A stretch of DNA of 64,000 nt from Sphingobacterium sp. CZ-2 (GCF_004526235.1 NZ_CP038159.1:1240001-1304000), one strand, 5' to 3'. Shown: positions 17,328 to 27,023, counted from the first letter of the stretch. Notes: generated from the letters alone by a model not told the origin. Program-made: numbers and translations.

Positions 17328-17852
17328 ATGAAACTAAAATCAATTACCTTAGCCTTAGCTGCCCTATGTTTGAGCAGTATGGCATTTGCACAAAATCCAA
17401 ATACCCATGAAGAGGGTCCAAGAGCACAGACCATCTATTTTGAGGTTTTAGGACCTGGGATTACCTATTCCGTAAACTACGACACGCGTTTTCAGAACAC
17501 ACGTAATGGTTTTGGTGGCCGTATTGGGGTCAGTTATTTAAATATTGACGATGAAGGTGTATTTACATTGCCTGTAGGATTAAATTACCTATTGGGTAAG
17601 AACAAACATTACTTTGAGATGGGCGTAGGTGCTACTTATTATAATGTTTCCTGGGATGAGCAGAATGATCCGAACAATGAATTGTTATTTATTGAAGGAA
17701 ATAGATCCAGTATGGTGGGGAATTTGACTTTCGGATATCGCCTTCAGCCGGTAGATGGCGGATTTAATTTCCGCGCAGGTTTTACTCCGACGTTTGGTAA
17801 AGGTTTCTTTATGCCTTATTTTCCGCATTTGAGTTTAGGGTATACTTTTTAA
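17328..17852 (+). CDS. Small outer-membrane beta-barrel-like protein
   Basis: 174 residues. Signal peptide MKLKSITLALAALCLSSMAFAQ, then a regular series of amphipathic strands: TIYFEVLGPGITYSVNYDTRF, FGGRIGVSYL, TLPVGLNYLLG, HYFEMGVGATYYNVSW, NLTFGYRLQ, NFRAGFTPTF and a last strand FPHLSLGYTF ending in Phe, the usual outer-membrane insertion signal. Likely an eight-stranded barrel of unknown role. Monocistronic; palindromic repeats follow directly after the stop codon. Confidence 0.8.
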   Translation: MKLKSITLALAALCLSSMAFAQNPNTHEEGPRAQTIYFEVLGPGITYSVNYDTRFQNTRNGFGGRIGVSYLNIDDEGVFTLPVGLNYLLGKNKHYFEMGVGATYYNVSWDEQNDPNNELLFIEGNRSSMVGNLTFGYRLQPVDGGFNFRAGFTPTFGKGFFMPYFPHLSLGYTF

Positions 17853-17861
17853 AAAATTTCC

Positions 17862-17953
17862 CGTCATTGCGAGGAGTTTTCGTCATTGCGAGGAGGTACG
17901 ACGAAGCAATCTTTCGATTAGTTCAAAGATTGCTTCGTTCCTCGCAATGACGT
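17862..17953. repeat. Dispersed palindromic repeat, family A (locus 1)
   Basis: One partial and one full unit. The full unit (17881-17952) has arms CGTCATTGCGAGGAGG...ACGAAGCAATCTTT and AAAGATTGCTTCGTTCCTCGCAATGACG around a short loop, so it folds into a long hairpin. The same element recurs at 28742, 38423, 45152 and 55368, always between genes. Confidence 0.9.
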
Positions 17954-17957
17954 ATGG

Positions 17958-20900
17958 CTAAAACCTCACCGCATCCAAGCCCTTATCCACCAATATCCCA
18001 TCCAGCATCTTCAAATTAAATTTCAAAGCTCGTTTGGCTTTCAACTTAATAACAAAAATATCCCCTGAATCAACCTTCAGCGTCTCCTGATTTCCTACAT
18101 TCACAAAAGTCGGATATAACGCCTTCTGACCATTCGTATGCAATCGATCATTCGTCATATTATCCATCTGCTTCACTAGCATATTCTCAATCCCCACATA
18201 CTCATAATCCTGCGAACTATAAGGGAGTGCAAAGCTCAACGCATTAACCCCAACAAGCTTATTCCCTTTCACATGGATCTCCACGATTTCATCCTTCGCA
18301 TAATTCACTTTATCCGTACTGATACTAATAGAACCACCTAATTTCTCTTCCGAATTAATCTCTACTCCCCCATCCAAACGCGTTGCCACATTCGAAATAT
18401 CATAAGCATCGATCAAGCCATTCTTATTGATATCCCCATTGCTCACATAACCTTCAAAATCCGCATCACCTTGTCTCAAACCTGTATAGTTAAGATAAGA
18501 AGTCAAATCATTCCGATCGATCAAACGGTCATTATTAATATCCCCCGGACGGTAACTCTCTGTTCCAGGAACTTTGAACACATACAATTCCCTACCCGAT
18601 CCAAATCCGCCAACCGCATCGCTGATTGCCAATTTGATAAACCTTGCATTCGGTTTTTCCGAGAACACAAACTGCTTTTCGCTATCATTGTTTTCCCAGT
18701 TGATATCCCCTGCTTCCGTCCAATTCTTCTTATCCGAACTGTAATACACCTTTCCTTTCAACAGAATTCCATTTCCACGGCCAGATCTCGGCAAATAATG
18801 GAACTTATCCAATTGATTAAAGGAGTTCAGATCAATGATCATATCAAATGGAACCGCTTTCTGACCCCACTTAGTATGCCACATGTTCCCCTCATCAAAA
18901 TCGAACAACCTGTTCACCCCTTCTGACCCCTGGTTAGGCACAGAAGTACTCGCCGTAATACCAGTAATCGCAAATTGCAATGGATTCGCTTTGGTTTTCT
19001 TTTGGAAATCCTTCCAATCCGAAACCCCATCCTTATTCACCGAACGGATCTTAAATTGATAATCCGTTTCCGCTTTCAGCCCATCAAACAACAAGGTACT
19101 GTCCTGAATATGTGAATACAACATATCCTGAAAACTGATCTCGTAATAATCTGCGTTATTCACCAAATCCCAGGTTGGGCTCAGCGTATAAGCTTTGGTA
19201 TTTGCCTCGCTGACCTGCACACGGGCAGGTGCCGCAACAGCACCGGTAGATTTCAGGAAGGTATTCATAGGTTGAAAAACATACCCTTGGATCTCCGTAG
19301 AAACTGCCTCCTCTTGCGTATTCACCTTCTCCACTTTCACATGGATCAATGGATTCTTGATGATGGCCACTTTTTCAAATTCACTTCCTTTGGTCGCAAA
19401 TTGATTCAGATTCGGACGCTCCTCATAAAAATAAACATTCGTACCGCTACTGAAATCCTCCAAGTTGTTCACTTCCGTTAATTTCACCCTTTTTTTGCCA
19501 ATAAAAGCCAAAACTCTTTTCGGTTTAGCCGTAGCATTTACCCTAAATTCCGTCGATCTCTCTGCAACAAAATCCGGATATTCACCAACCGTCGGGTGTA
19601 CAGTGATCTTGGCCTTGCCCTTATCATCCAGCTCCGAATCGATACAGGTGGTCACCCCTTGTCCATACAGATATGCCTGCGTTGCCCCATCATCATCGTA
19701 CTCGTTGAAGATGGTTTTGCCGAATGGATAGACTTCATAGATCCGATGATCTTTCTTGATCTCCTTGACATTATTGTTCGGATTGGTCAATGGAATAATG
19801 GCGCCACGCTTCACAAAAACAGGCAATTTCCAGATCGGTGCCTGGTAATTGTTCACAATACGATTCCCTGCAAACGTTTCACCAGAGAAATAATCCACCC
19901 ATTCCCCTTCCGGCAGGTAAATCCCGTTCCGGATGTCATTCCCCAAGGTATCTGCCTTGGTCTCCTGATAGATCGGAGCCACCAAAATATTTGGTCCGTA
20001 AAGGAATTGATATTGGGTAGATGTTCCTAAGGTATATGGATTAGGATAATCCAGGAACATGGCGCGGATCATGGGTTTTCCGTCCAAAGCTTCTTTGGCA
20101 ATACTATAAGCATAAGGCATAAGTTCCGATTTCCATTTCAGGTAATGCCTATTGATGGAAGCTACCGGTTCGCCCAAGGCATGCGGATATTTCTCATTGG
20201 ATCCCCAACCGTCCATATTCAATTCCATTGGGGTAAAGGTTTTCCATTGGAAGTCGCGGGTATTGACGGTTTTATTTTTCCCGCCGAAGATACCATCCAT
20301 ATCCGAAGTAATATTCGGCTGTCCGGATAAACCGGAACCAATATAGGTTGGAATATGGAAACGGATGTATTCCCACACCCCGCCAGTCTGGTCACCGGAC
20401 CAGATTCCGGCATAACGTTGGGTTCCGGCCCAGCCATCCAAGGAGATGATAAATGGTCGGGCATCATTGCCATAATAAGGCATGATATGCCCCACATCGG
20501 CCACACCATTCAATCCGAAGGAATATCCAGCTCCAACCCAGGCCACATCCGTTTTCAGGACGCGAACACCGGCATCACGCACCTCTTTCACGATATCACG
20601 CTGCAATAAGGCTCCAATGGAATCCTTTGGATGTAGATCCGATTGGGTCCAAAGACCGATCTCCACCCCATGCTGACGTGCATAATCCCCAAATTCTTTC
20701 AGGTTTTGGATATTACCATCCAAGGTTTCGGTCTGCCCATAACCCGCTCCATAACCATCGTTCGGAAGTACCCAACCCAATGGCATATCATGGTTCTTAT
20801 AGCGATCAATCACCGCTCGCGCAGAAAATTGATAATTGTTCTTTTCTCCATTCAAGGACTCTTTCGTTCCGCCCTCATTCTTGGAACTCTCCTTATACCG

Positions 20901-21812
20901 TTTACCATCTTCAAAAAGAATCCCTTTTTCATCTTCCTTCCAAAAATCGCGGTTATACGCATTCAGATGGCCTTGGTAGAATCCAAACTTTGGAATCAAA
21001 ACCGGATGGCCAGTCAATTGATAGAAATCGTTCAATAAACCGATCGGTGAATCACTCACCGTAATGAACGCATCCAGGTAATTGGTTTCATGGGATAGGT
21101 TGACAACGGCTTTCTCTTTGTTCCCGAAGTCGTATTTTCCCTTTTTGAAGGTGTACCACATAAAGCCATAGCCTTTGGTTGACCAATAGAAAGGTGTTGG
21201 CGAAGCAACTCCCCCATCTGTCCAGCTGTTGGTGTTTTCGATCAGAATGGTCTTTCCTTTATGGGAGAACCTGCCGTTCTGCACCCCACCCCCATAAAAA
21301 TATTCATCCGGGTTTTCCTTGAATTTCAAGACCACCTGCTTCTTATCGAAAGCGAAAGCGGCAAGGGATTCCAAGACCAATTGATTGTTCTTTTTATTAT
21401 AAACTTTAAAGGTGGTTGTTTTTTTATCGACCTCAATCTTCAGTTCTGCTGTTTCGATGCTCGCTACGTTGGCATCAGATGATACTTGGAGTTGGTTCAC
21501 GGATTTCCTAGGATTATCGACCAGGATCTGGGCTTCAGGTTTTGCCTGCGGATCGCGAAGGATTCCGCCATGGTTGTCCTGAAAGATCCGAAAGATGTTG
21601 TTCCCATAAAAATCCAAAGCAATACGCTGCTTATTGGATAATAATAGCTCTACCGTTGTTGGGTTTATCTTACTGATGGAAACAACCGACACGCTATCCT
21701 GCTGTTGGATATGTTGGGCTATAGGTTCTGAAAATGTAGTCGCCATGGATGGACCAGCAAAAAGCAAGGAGATTGCCAATGCCCAGTACATCTTTGAATG
21801 TTTGTTATGCAT
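17958..21812 (-). CDS. Secreted GH31 glycoside hydrolase with FN3, discoidin-like, dockerin- and cohesin-like modules
   Basis: 1284 residues, signal peptide ~1-25. The GH31 N-terminal beta domain spans ~40-270, the TIM barrel ~270-580 and the C-terminal beta domains ~590-760. KTDVAWVG carries the probable nucleophile D422 and WSGDQTGG the probable acid/base D474, both conserved GH31 positions. The family contains alpha-glucosidases, alpha-xylosidases and alpha-galactosidases; the specificity cannot be read here. After it come an FN3-like domain (~863-940), an F5/8 type C-like carbohydrate-binding domain (~946-1080), a dockerin type I-like pair of calcium loops (DINNDRLIDRNDL ~1091 and DINKNGLIDAYDI ~1127), and a cohesin-like C-terminal domain (~1160-1284). 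No Sus genes are adjacent. Divergent from the TIR gene. Confidence 0.9.
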   Translation of the reverse strand: MHNKHSKMYWALAISLLFAGPSMATTFSEPIAQHIQQQDSVSVVSISKINPTTVELLLSNKQRIALDFYGNNIFRIFQDNHGGILRDPQAKPEAQILVDNPRKSVNQLQVSSDANVASIETAELKIEVDKKTTTFKVYNKKNNQLVLESLAAFAFDKKQVVLKFKENPDEYFYGGGVQNGRFSHKGKTILIENTNSWTDGGVASPTPFYWSTKGYGFMWYTFKKGKYDFGNKEKAVVNLSHETNYLDAFITVSDSPIGLLNDFYQLTGHPVLIPKFGFYQGHLNAYNRDFWKEDEKGILFEDGKRYKESSKNEGGTKESLNGEKNNYQFSARAVIDRYKNHDMPLGWVLPNDGYGAGYGQTETLDGNIQNLKEFGDYARQHGVEIGLWTQSDLHPKDSIGALLQRDIVKEVRDAGVRVLKTDVAWVGAGYSFGLNGVADVGHIMPYYGNDARPFIISLDGWAGTQRYAGIWSGDQTGGVWEYIRFHIPTYIGSGLSGQPNITSDMDGIFGGKNKTVNTRDFQWKTFTPMELNMDGWGSNEKYPHALGEPVASINRHYLKWKSELMPYAYSIAKEALDGKPMIRAMFLDYPNPYTLGTSTQYQFLYGPNILVAPIYQETKADTLGNDIRNGIYLPEGEWVDYFSGETFAGNRIVNNYQAPIWKLPVFVKRGAIIPLTNPNNNVKEIKKDHRIYEVYPFGKTIFNEYDDDGATQAYLYGQGVTTCIDSELDDKGKAKITVHPTVGEYPDFVAERSTEFRVNATAKPKRVLAFIGKKRVKLTEVNNLEDFSSGTNVYFYEERPNLNQFATKGSEFEKVAIIKNPLIHVKVEKVNTQEEAVSTEIQGYVFQPMNTFLKSTGAVAAPARVQVSEANTKAYTLSPTWDLVNNADYYEISFQDMLYSHIQDSTLLFDGLKAETDYQFKIRSVNKDGVSDWKDFQKKTKANPLQFAITGITASTSVPNQGSEGVNRLFDFDEGNMWHTKWGQKAVPFDMIIDLNSFNQLDKFHYLPRSGRGNGILLKGKVYYSSDKKNWTEAGDINWENNDSEKQFVFSEKPNARFIKLAISDAVGGFGSGRELYVFKVPGTESYRPGDINNDRLIDRNDLTSYLNYTGLRQGDADFEGYVSNGDINKNGLIDAYDISNVATRLDGGVEINSEEKLGGSISISTDKVNYAKDEIVEIHVKGNKLVGVNALSFALPYSSQDYEYVGIENMLVKQMDNMTNDRLHTNGQKALYPTFVNVGNQETLKVDSGDIFVIKLKAKRALKFNLKMLDGILVDKGLDAVRF

Positions 21813-21962
21813 ATAATACGATCAATATTTTAATTCTGTCTGCTGTTTATGTTTAATCGTATGTTTTAAAAAAGGTTTTTAAAGGTAGCAAATTCGGGAT
21901 AAAAACAATTCAAGCCTATTAAGAAGTTACAAAAACTTTGTGGATTAATTTTTGTGTTAGAG

Positions 21963-21968
21963 AAAGGA
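21963..21968 (+). promoter_or_regulatory. Strong Shine-Dalgarno of the TIR gene
   Basis: AAGGAG within AGAAAGGAGC lies 7 nt before ATG 21976. Most genes in this window lack such a site, as usual in Bacteroidota, so it supports this start. Confidence 0.6.
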
Positions 21969-21975
21969 GCTAATT

Positions 21976-24900
21976 ATGGAGAACCAAGAAAACGAAAAGA
22001 GATATAAAGCATTTATTAGCTACAGTCATGCAAACAATCAGGGGGAAGGGCGCAAATGGGCAGACTGGCTACATCATGCTTTAGAGACCTATGAAATCCC
22101 GGAGGATCTCATCGGTAAGAAAAATAAGGCCGGACAGGAAATTCCGCGGCAGATCTACCCTGTTTTTCAGGATGAAAAGGAACTTTCAGCAAGTTCCAGT
22201 TTGAGCAATTCCTTGACCTCTGCCCTGGACAATTCCGAATTTCTGATCTACCTCAGCTCACCCCGCTCGGCGAAATCCACGTATGTAAGGGATGAGATCC
22301 GCTATTTCAAGCAAACGGGAAAATCCAAACAGGTTATGGCATTGATCATCAGTGGAGAACCCGAATACGGAGAGGTTCAGACCGATGCCCAATGTTTCCC
22401 GCCAGAATTGAGATTCCATGTGGATGCCGATGGGAAAGTGGATGAAACAAAACCGGAAGAGGTGTTGGCAGCGGATGTTCGCATCCCCCACAGCCAAGAA
22501 GAAGGTTTTACCTCCGCCGAGGCGCTAAGAAGGCAACTGCACGATAATAATGTTCCCCAACAGCAGATCAAAGCGGAAGTGGAGGAATACAAAAAGCGGT
22601 TGGATTTGGCCTTGTTGAAGATCATCTCCGGCATTTTAGGGGTTCCATTGGGCGAATTGACCAAGCGCGACCAGGCCTATCAGATGGAGAAGATGAAGCA
22701 AAAGAACCGCAACATCAAACGCATTGCTACAGCGATCTCGGCCTTGGCCATCATGGCTATCATTGCTGGGATATTTGCCTGGAACCAGCGAAATTCTGCC
22801 TTAAGGAATCTGGCGAAATCACTTTATACCTCTGGCATCAATAAATTGACCGAAAGCGAATATGGCGATGGAGCCGCATATATTGCTGAAGCAACCCGCC
22901 GTGGGGATGAAAGCGCCAAATTATTTGCCAATTCCATGCTGGCCGTACAAGAGGATCTGACCCTGATGCCCAATATGAACTATGGGAATCTGCGATTCAG
23001 CCCGAATGGTAAATGGCTCGTTGGATTTGCCAATGTAGGCGGGTTCAAAAATGTACTACAGGTTTGGGATGCCGTAAATAGAAAGTTCCATAAACAGGTG
23101 GATAGCATTTATATCAATCAAATCCGATATCCTTTGTTCGATGCGCAGCAACGGGTCTATGTTACAGCAAAAGATCGGAACAATATTGTTCGCTATGATA
23201 TCGAAAAGGATAAGGAGGAATTACTCCGAGCGAATCAGGATTCTAGTTTTGTTTATAATTTAGCGGTTTCGCCAAATGGCAAATACGTTATTTTTATTGT
23301 TAAAACGGCATTCTATTTATTGGATACAGAAACCAAGTCGGAACAATTAATATGGAATATGCCACAGTATGGTGCCAACAGTGCTTATTTCTCCAGCAAT
23401 TCTAAAAACTTTGTGTTAAGCCATACTCTAAACAGTGATTTAACAACGGTTAAATTCTTTGATATCCAAGCTGGGAATGCCAATGAGCTGACCGAAAAGC
23501 CCTTAAATTCCAGTATTGCAAAAGCAACCTTTTCAGACGACGGGAACCAGATTTTGGTCAATAACCTGGATGGATTATATGCCTATAATTTCAGCACTGG
23601 GGCTTCCTGGGCTAGTTTAAGGCCTATCAATGGCGCAGGTTATCAATATGCTGGTTTTGTAAACAAAGAGCTTTTTGCAGGGAGTGGAAATTCCATAAGC
23701 CGATTGGATCCCAACTCCGGTAGGGTATTGAAAAGCAGCCCCCTACCGGAAAACCTATTCTACCTTTCCAAATTGAATAAGATCATCGAAAATGACCCAT
23801 CTAATCTGGATTTTACTTCTCCTGATTGGACCCAAACTTTGGTCAGCAATAATAAACAGACTTTTATTGAAAATGTAAAGGCATTGCCGTTGAACCTTGC
23901 CCAACTGTTTGGGCCAAAGGACATGAAGATTTTCATTCCTGGGCTGTTAGAAAATGAAGCCTTGATCTCCTATAAAAACAAAAAGCAGATCGATAAGATA
24001 AACTTGGACACCCAGGAAAAGACCGAAGGGTTTATCCGGATACCGGAAGTAATGGAAACCATGATGGTCCTTTATAAATCAAAACATATTTTGGTAAAGG
24101 GTTCCAGCGGAAAGACCTACATATTTGATGCAGCAACCGGTAAACAGAAAGGAACACCTTTTGCAACCCAGGCCAAACTTTATCTATTCAATGCCGATCA
24201 AAGTCAGGTGTTGACCCGAACTTCGCAAAACAGTTTCGCTGCTTGGGATGTAGCTACCGGAAAACAATTATTAACCTATGAAGAGAGTAAGCCTTTAGTT
24301 GGTTTTTCGGTTTCATCAGATTTTAGCAAAGCGATTATCGTAGAACCTGGGAAATGGAGAGTAATCGATATTGCCAGCAAAAAGGTGCTTAAGGAAGGTA
24401 AGGAAAATTTAAGTTCTGGGAAGTTCAATCCCGCAGGAAAACATTTGGTTCTGGTGGAAGGAAATGGTAATACCCAGGTGTTGGAAACCCAAAACTTCCA
24501 ACCCATCCTTAAATTGAAAACGATTGAATTCCCATTTATCACGTTTAATAACAAAGGTAATGTCATGGCCATTTCGGAAGATGCCAATCATATGCGGTTA
24601 TGGGATCTGGATAAAAAGAAATCCTTTGGCCAGAACATCCGGGTCAGCAAAACTTCCACGAATTTCCATTTCACCGAAGATGACCAACGTATCATCATTC
24701 AGGATGACACGGACAACCTGAACTATGTTGTAAAAGTCATAGATGCCAAAACGGGCAATATTTTGACCATGCCCTTTATCAACCAACGTTTTGATAGAAT
24801 GTACATCATGCCAGGCGACAAGAAGATCATGACCTGGACCAGCCTGATGGAAGGCAATAGCATTAATATCTGGGAAATCCCTGGATTGGTCGATATCAAC

Positions 24901-25314
24901 AAGGATAAACTGGCGAATGATTTGGAATTGTTCTATGGGAAGAAATACGATGAAGAAACCGGCTCTATCCTTCCTTATGTTGGCAATAAAGCCGATTTCA
25001 ACACTTGGTATTTCGAGGATCCTTATACACGGACAGTTTCGCCAAACTCCAACAATAATATCTTGGATGTGCTTCGAAAGAACTACCCCATCAAGAACGA
25101 TGCGAACCTGCAGATCTTAGGGGTGGCCTATAACCATCATCCCCTATCCCGAGCCATGCTGGCGGCACATTTTTCAAAGCATCCGGAACAGAAATACCTT
25201 GGAAAAAGATTGTTGGCCGTCACGGAAATCCAATTAGCAAAAATCAAGGATAAAGGCTTGAAGACCGAAGTGGAAAACCTGTTGAACGAAGCAAAACAGA
25301 ACCTGAACAAATAG
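21976..25314 (+). CDS. Membrane-anchored TIR domain protein with WD40-type propeller
   Basis: 1112 residues. N-terminal TIR domain (~8-225) begins KRYKAFISYSHANN, with QDEKELSASSSL as the next conserved loop and FLIYLSSPRSAKSTYVRDEI, in which E107 sits where NAD-cleaving TIR enzymes have their catalytic glutamate (S.xYVrdE). A membrane helix (~249-269: ATAISALAIMAIIAGIFAW) separates it from a repeat region (RNSALRNLAKSLYTSGIN..., ~275-325) and a long propeller (~330-1000) with many 'fspnGkwlv'-type and 'vWDa'/'lWDldkkk' blades. The last ~110 residues are helical. TIR is on the cytosolic side if positive-inside holds. Translation start is set by an AAAGGAG site. The TrkA/RyR gene follows after 23 nt, so they form an operon. 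Signalling or antiphage roles are known for TIR proteins; the role here is inference. Confidence 0.88.
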   Translation: MENQENEKRYKAFISYSHANNQGEGRKWADWLHHALETYEIPEDLIGKKNKAGQEIPRQIYPVFQDEKELSASSSLSNSLTSALDNSEFLIYLSSPRSAKSTYVRDEIRYFKQTGKSKQVMALIISGEPEYGEVQTDAQCFPPELRFHVDADGKVDETKPEEVLAADVRIPHSQEEGFTSAEALRRQLHDNNVPQQQIKAEVEEYKKRLDLALLKIISGILGVPLGELTKRDQAYQMEKMKQKNRNIKRIATAISALAIMAIIAGIFAWNQRNSALRNLAKSLYTSGINKLTESEYGDGAAYIAEATRRGDESAKLFANSMLAVQEDLTLMPNMNYGNLRFSPNGKWLVGFANVGGFKNVLQVWDAVNRKFHKQVDSIYINQIRYPLFDAQQRVYVTAKDRNNIVRYDIEKDKEELLRANQDSSFVYNLAVSPNGKYVIFIVKTAFYLLDTETKSEQLIWNMPQYGANSAYFSSNSKNFVLSHTLNSDLTTVKFFDIQAGNANELTEKPLNSSIAKATFSDDGNQILVNNLDGLYAYNFSTGASWASLRPINGAGYQYAGFVNKELFAGSGNSISRLDPNSGRVLKSSPLPENLFYLSKLNKIIENDPSNLDFTSPDWTQTLVSNNKQTFIENVKALPLNLAQLFGPKDMKIFIPGLLENEALISYKNKKQIDKINLDTQEKTEGFIRIPEVMETMMVLYKSKHILVKGSSGKTYIFDAATGKQKGTPFATQAKLYLFNADQSQVLTRTSQNSFAAWDVATGKQLLTYEESKPLVGFSVSSDFSKAIIVEPGKWRVIDIASKKVLKEGKENLSSGKFNPAGKHLVLVEGNGNTQVLETQNFQPILKLKTIEFPFITFNNKGNVMAISEDANHMRLWDLDKKKSFGQNIRVSKTSTNFHFTEDDQRIIIQDDTDNLNYVVKVIDAKTGNILTMPFINQRFDRMYIMPGDKKIMTWTSLMEGNSINIWEIPGLVDINKDKLANDLELFYGKKYDEETGSILPYVGNKADFNTWYFEDPYTRTVSPNSNNNILDVLRKNYPIKNDANLQILGVAYNHHPLSRAMLAAHFSKHPEQKYLGKRLLAVTEIQLAKIKDKGLKTEVENLLNEAKQNLNK

Positions 25315-25337
25315 CAGCGAAAAAAAGATAACGACGC

Positions 25338-27023
25338 ATGAAGTTAACCCGCAGACAGAAAGGCCTCCTAGGCATTTTATTTATCATAGCCATGATCATT
25401 TTGTCCTGGATAGGATTGGCGAAGTATTTTCCGGAGAGTAATGTGCTTCGGTATATACCGGACCGCATCTACCGCATCATCAAGATCGTTTTTGGTGGGG
25501 ATCCCTCGGCAAGTTCCTTGGAACCAGATCATGTTCCCTGGGAGTTGATCCTAGTCAAGATCGGCAGTATTTTCATCCTATTGTTTGGGGCATACAAGAT
25601 TATCCAAAAGGTCTTTTCGGAACAGCTGAATTTATTGAAGGCTTCTTTAAAAAACAGGCATACCATTTCGGTGGGGATTTCGAAAAAGGGAAAACAGTTA
25701 TTGCATAGCGTGAAGAAAGACAAACAGGAAAAGGCAATCGCGATCGAAAAGGAATTGGAACATGTAAATAGCAGCAGCATCAAAAAGGAAGGACATCTGC
25801 TCATCAATGGGAATGCGGAAGATGAGCTGACCTTATTGGAGGCGGGCATCCGTAGAGCTTCCCGATTGATCGTTTTTCTGGAAAACGAACAGACGGTCAT
25901 CGAAATCGTTCAAAAGGTGCAGGAAATCTTGAAGAAGAAACCTTCGGATCAGTTGTTGAAATGCTACATCCACCTTCGGAACCCGCGGTTGGTGGATCTG
26001 TTGAAGAATGCCGGCCTCCGGTTTGAACGCAGTAATATGGAGCTTCATTTTTTCAATATCCATAAGATGGTCGCTCGTTCATTTTTCAATCGAATTCCTC
26101 ATTTGGTTCGGGAACAACAGCTGGAGTTGAACACCTTGAAGCAATTGGTTTTTATCGGTTATTCTGATTATGCCAAGGCTTTGATGATTCAGGCCTTCCG
26201 GATCTTGCACTTCGATCCCCAACAAGATTTTAGGATTTTGGTCTTTTCGAACAATACAGCAGCAGAGCAGCTCATTTTTGAAGAACAGTTCCCTAAGGCG
26301 CATCATATTTTTGATTATTCATTTGTTCCGTTCCAGGGATCGTTCAATAACGTCTTCCAGGAATCGGGATTATTGGAACAAGGGAATCGGAGTTTGGTTA
26401 TCCATGCCGATGCGGATGATCAGACCAACCTCAACCTGGCATTGGAAATGTTGGATCGGACCAAAGGTCAGGACTTCCCTATTTTCTGTCTGAATACCGA
26501 GGGTGATGGCCTAAGGTCATTGATTGCGCAGGAAGAGGAACTGAAGCGGATTCAGTTTTTTGGAAATATGGAGGAGACCTGTCATATCGAATTTATTACC
26601 GGCGAAAAACAGGATCGATTGGCACAGGCCATCCATGATGATTACAGGAAATTATTGGCTGGCACCGAGTCGGAGAGTGCAAGTTATACTTCGGATTGGC
26701 TGACCTTATCGGAAGATGCGAAGGATGCCTCCAGGACGCAGGCTGATCATATCATCTATAAATTTTTGCTGACAGGTAAACCTTTGGTTGATCCAGATCC
26801 ATCCAGATTGGATTTTGAAGGGGATGAGCTGGAAACTTTGGCCATGATCGAACATAACCGTTGGATGGCACATCGCTATATCCAGGGATGGGATTTTGGC
26901 GAAGTGCGGGATGATCAGTTGAAACTTCATCCCTCTATGATCCCTTGGGATATCCTATCGGAAAGTGAGCGGCAAAAGGATCGCGATACGGTGTTAAGGC
27001 TAAAAGAGTTGATGAAAGTTTAA
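25338..27023 (+). CDS. Membrane protein with tandem TrkA_N/RCK-like domains and C-terminal RyR domain
   Basis: 561 residues. Two membrane helices (~8-29 and ~67-93), no K+ selectivity motif between them, then two Rossmann-type TrkA_N/RCK-like domains. The first (~107-245) reads like NAD-binding RCK with 'HLLINGNAEDELTLLEAGI' (compare vi.GDa.deevLekAgi); the second (~268-415) has LVFIGYSDYAKALMIQ. The last ~110 residues are a RyR domain: MIEHNRWMAHRYIQGWDFGE followed by LKLHPSMIPWDILSESE and KDRD, the conserved HxRW...GW..G....HP.l.pw..L...D pattern. In other proteins these modules bind nucleotides. Co-transcribed with the TIR gene. A sensor or effector of a nucleotide signal is inferred. Confidence 0.85.
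   Translation: MKLTRRQKGLLGILFIIAMIILSWIGLAKYFPESNVLRYIPDRIYRIIKIVFGGDPSASSLEPDHVPWELILVKIGSIFILLFGAYKIIQKVFSEQLNLLKASLKNRHTISVGISKKGKQLLHSVKKDKQEKAIAIEKELEHVNSSSIKKEGHLLINGNAEDELTLLEAGIRRASRLIVFLENEQTVIEIVQKVQEILKKKPSDQLLKCYIHLRNPRLVDLLKNAGLRFERSNMELHFFNIHKMVARSFFNRIPHLVREQQLELNTLKQLVFIGYSDYAKALMIQAFRILHFDPQQDFRILVFSNNTAAEQLIFEEQFPKAHHIFDYSFVPFQGSFNNVFQESGLLEQGNRSLVIHADADDQTNLNLALEMLDRTKGQDFPIFCLNTEGDGLRSLIAQEEELKRIQFFGNMEETCHIEFITGEKQDRLAQAIHDDYRKLLAGTESESASYTSDWLTLSEDAKDASRTQADHIIYKFLLTGKPLVDPDPSRLDFEGDELETLAMIEHNRWMAHRYIQGWDFGEVRDDQLKLHPSMIPWDILSESERQKDRDTVLRLKELMKV

Noticed and set aside
20627..21064. 145-codon ORF antisense to the GH31 gene
   Set aside because: Lies fully inside a confident gene and has no domain.
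25338..25640. Potassium channel pore between the two helices of the TrkA/RyR protein
   Set aside because: No TxGYG-type filter is present between the helices; only a plain two-helix anchor can be claimed.
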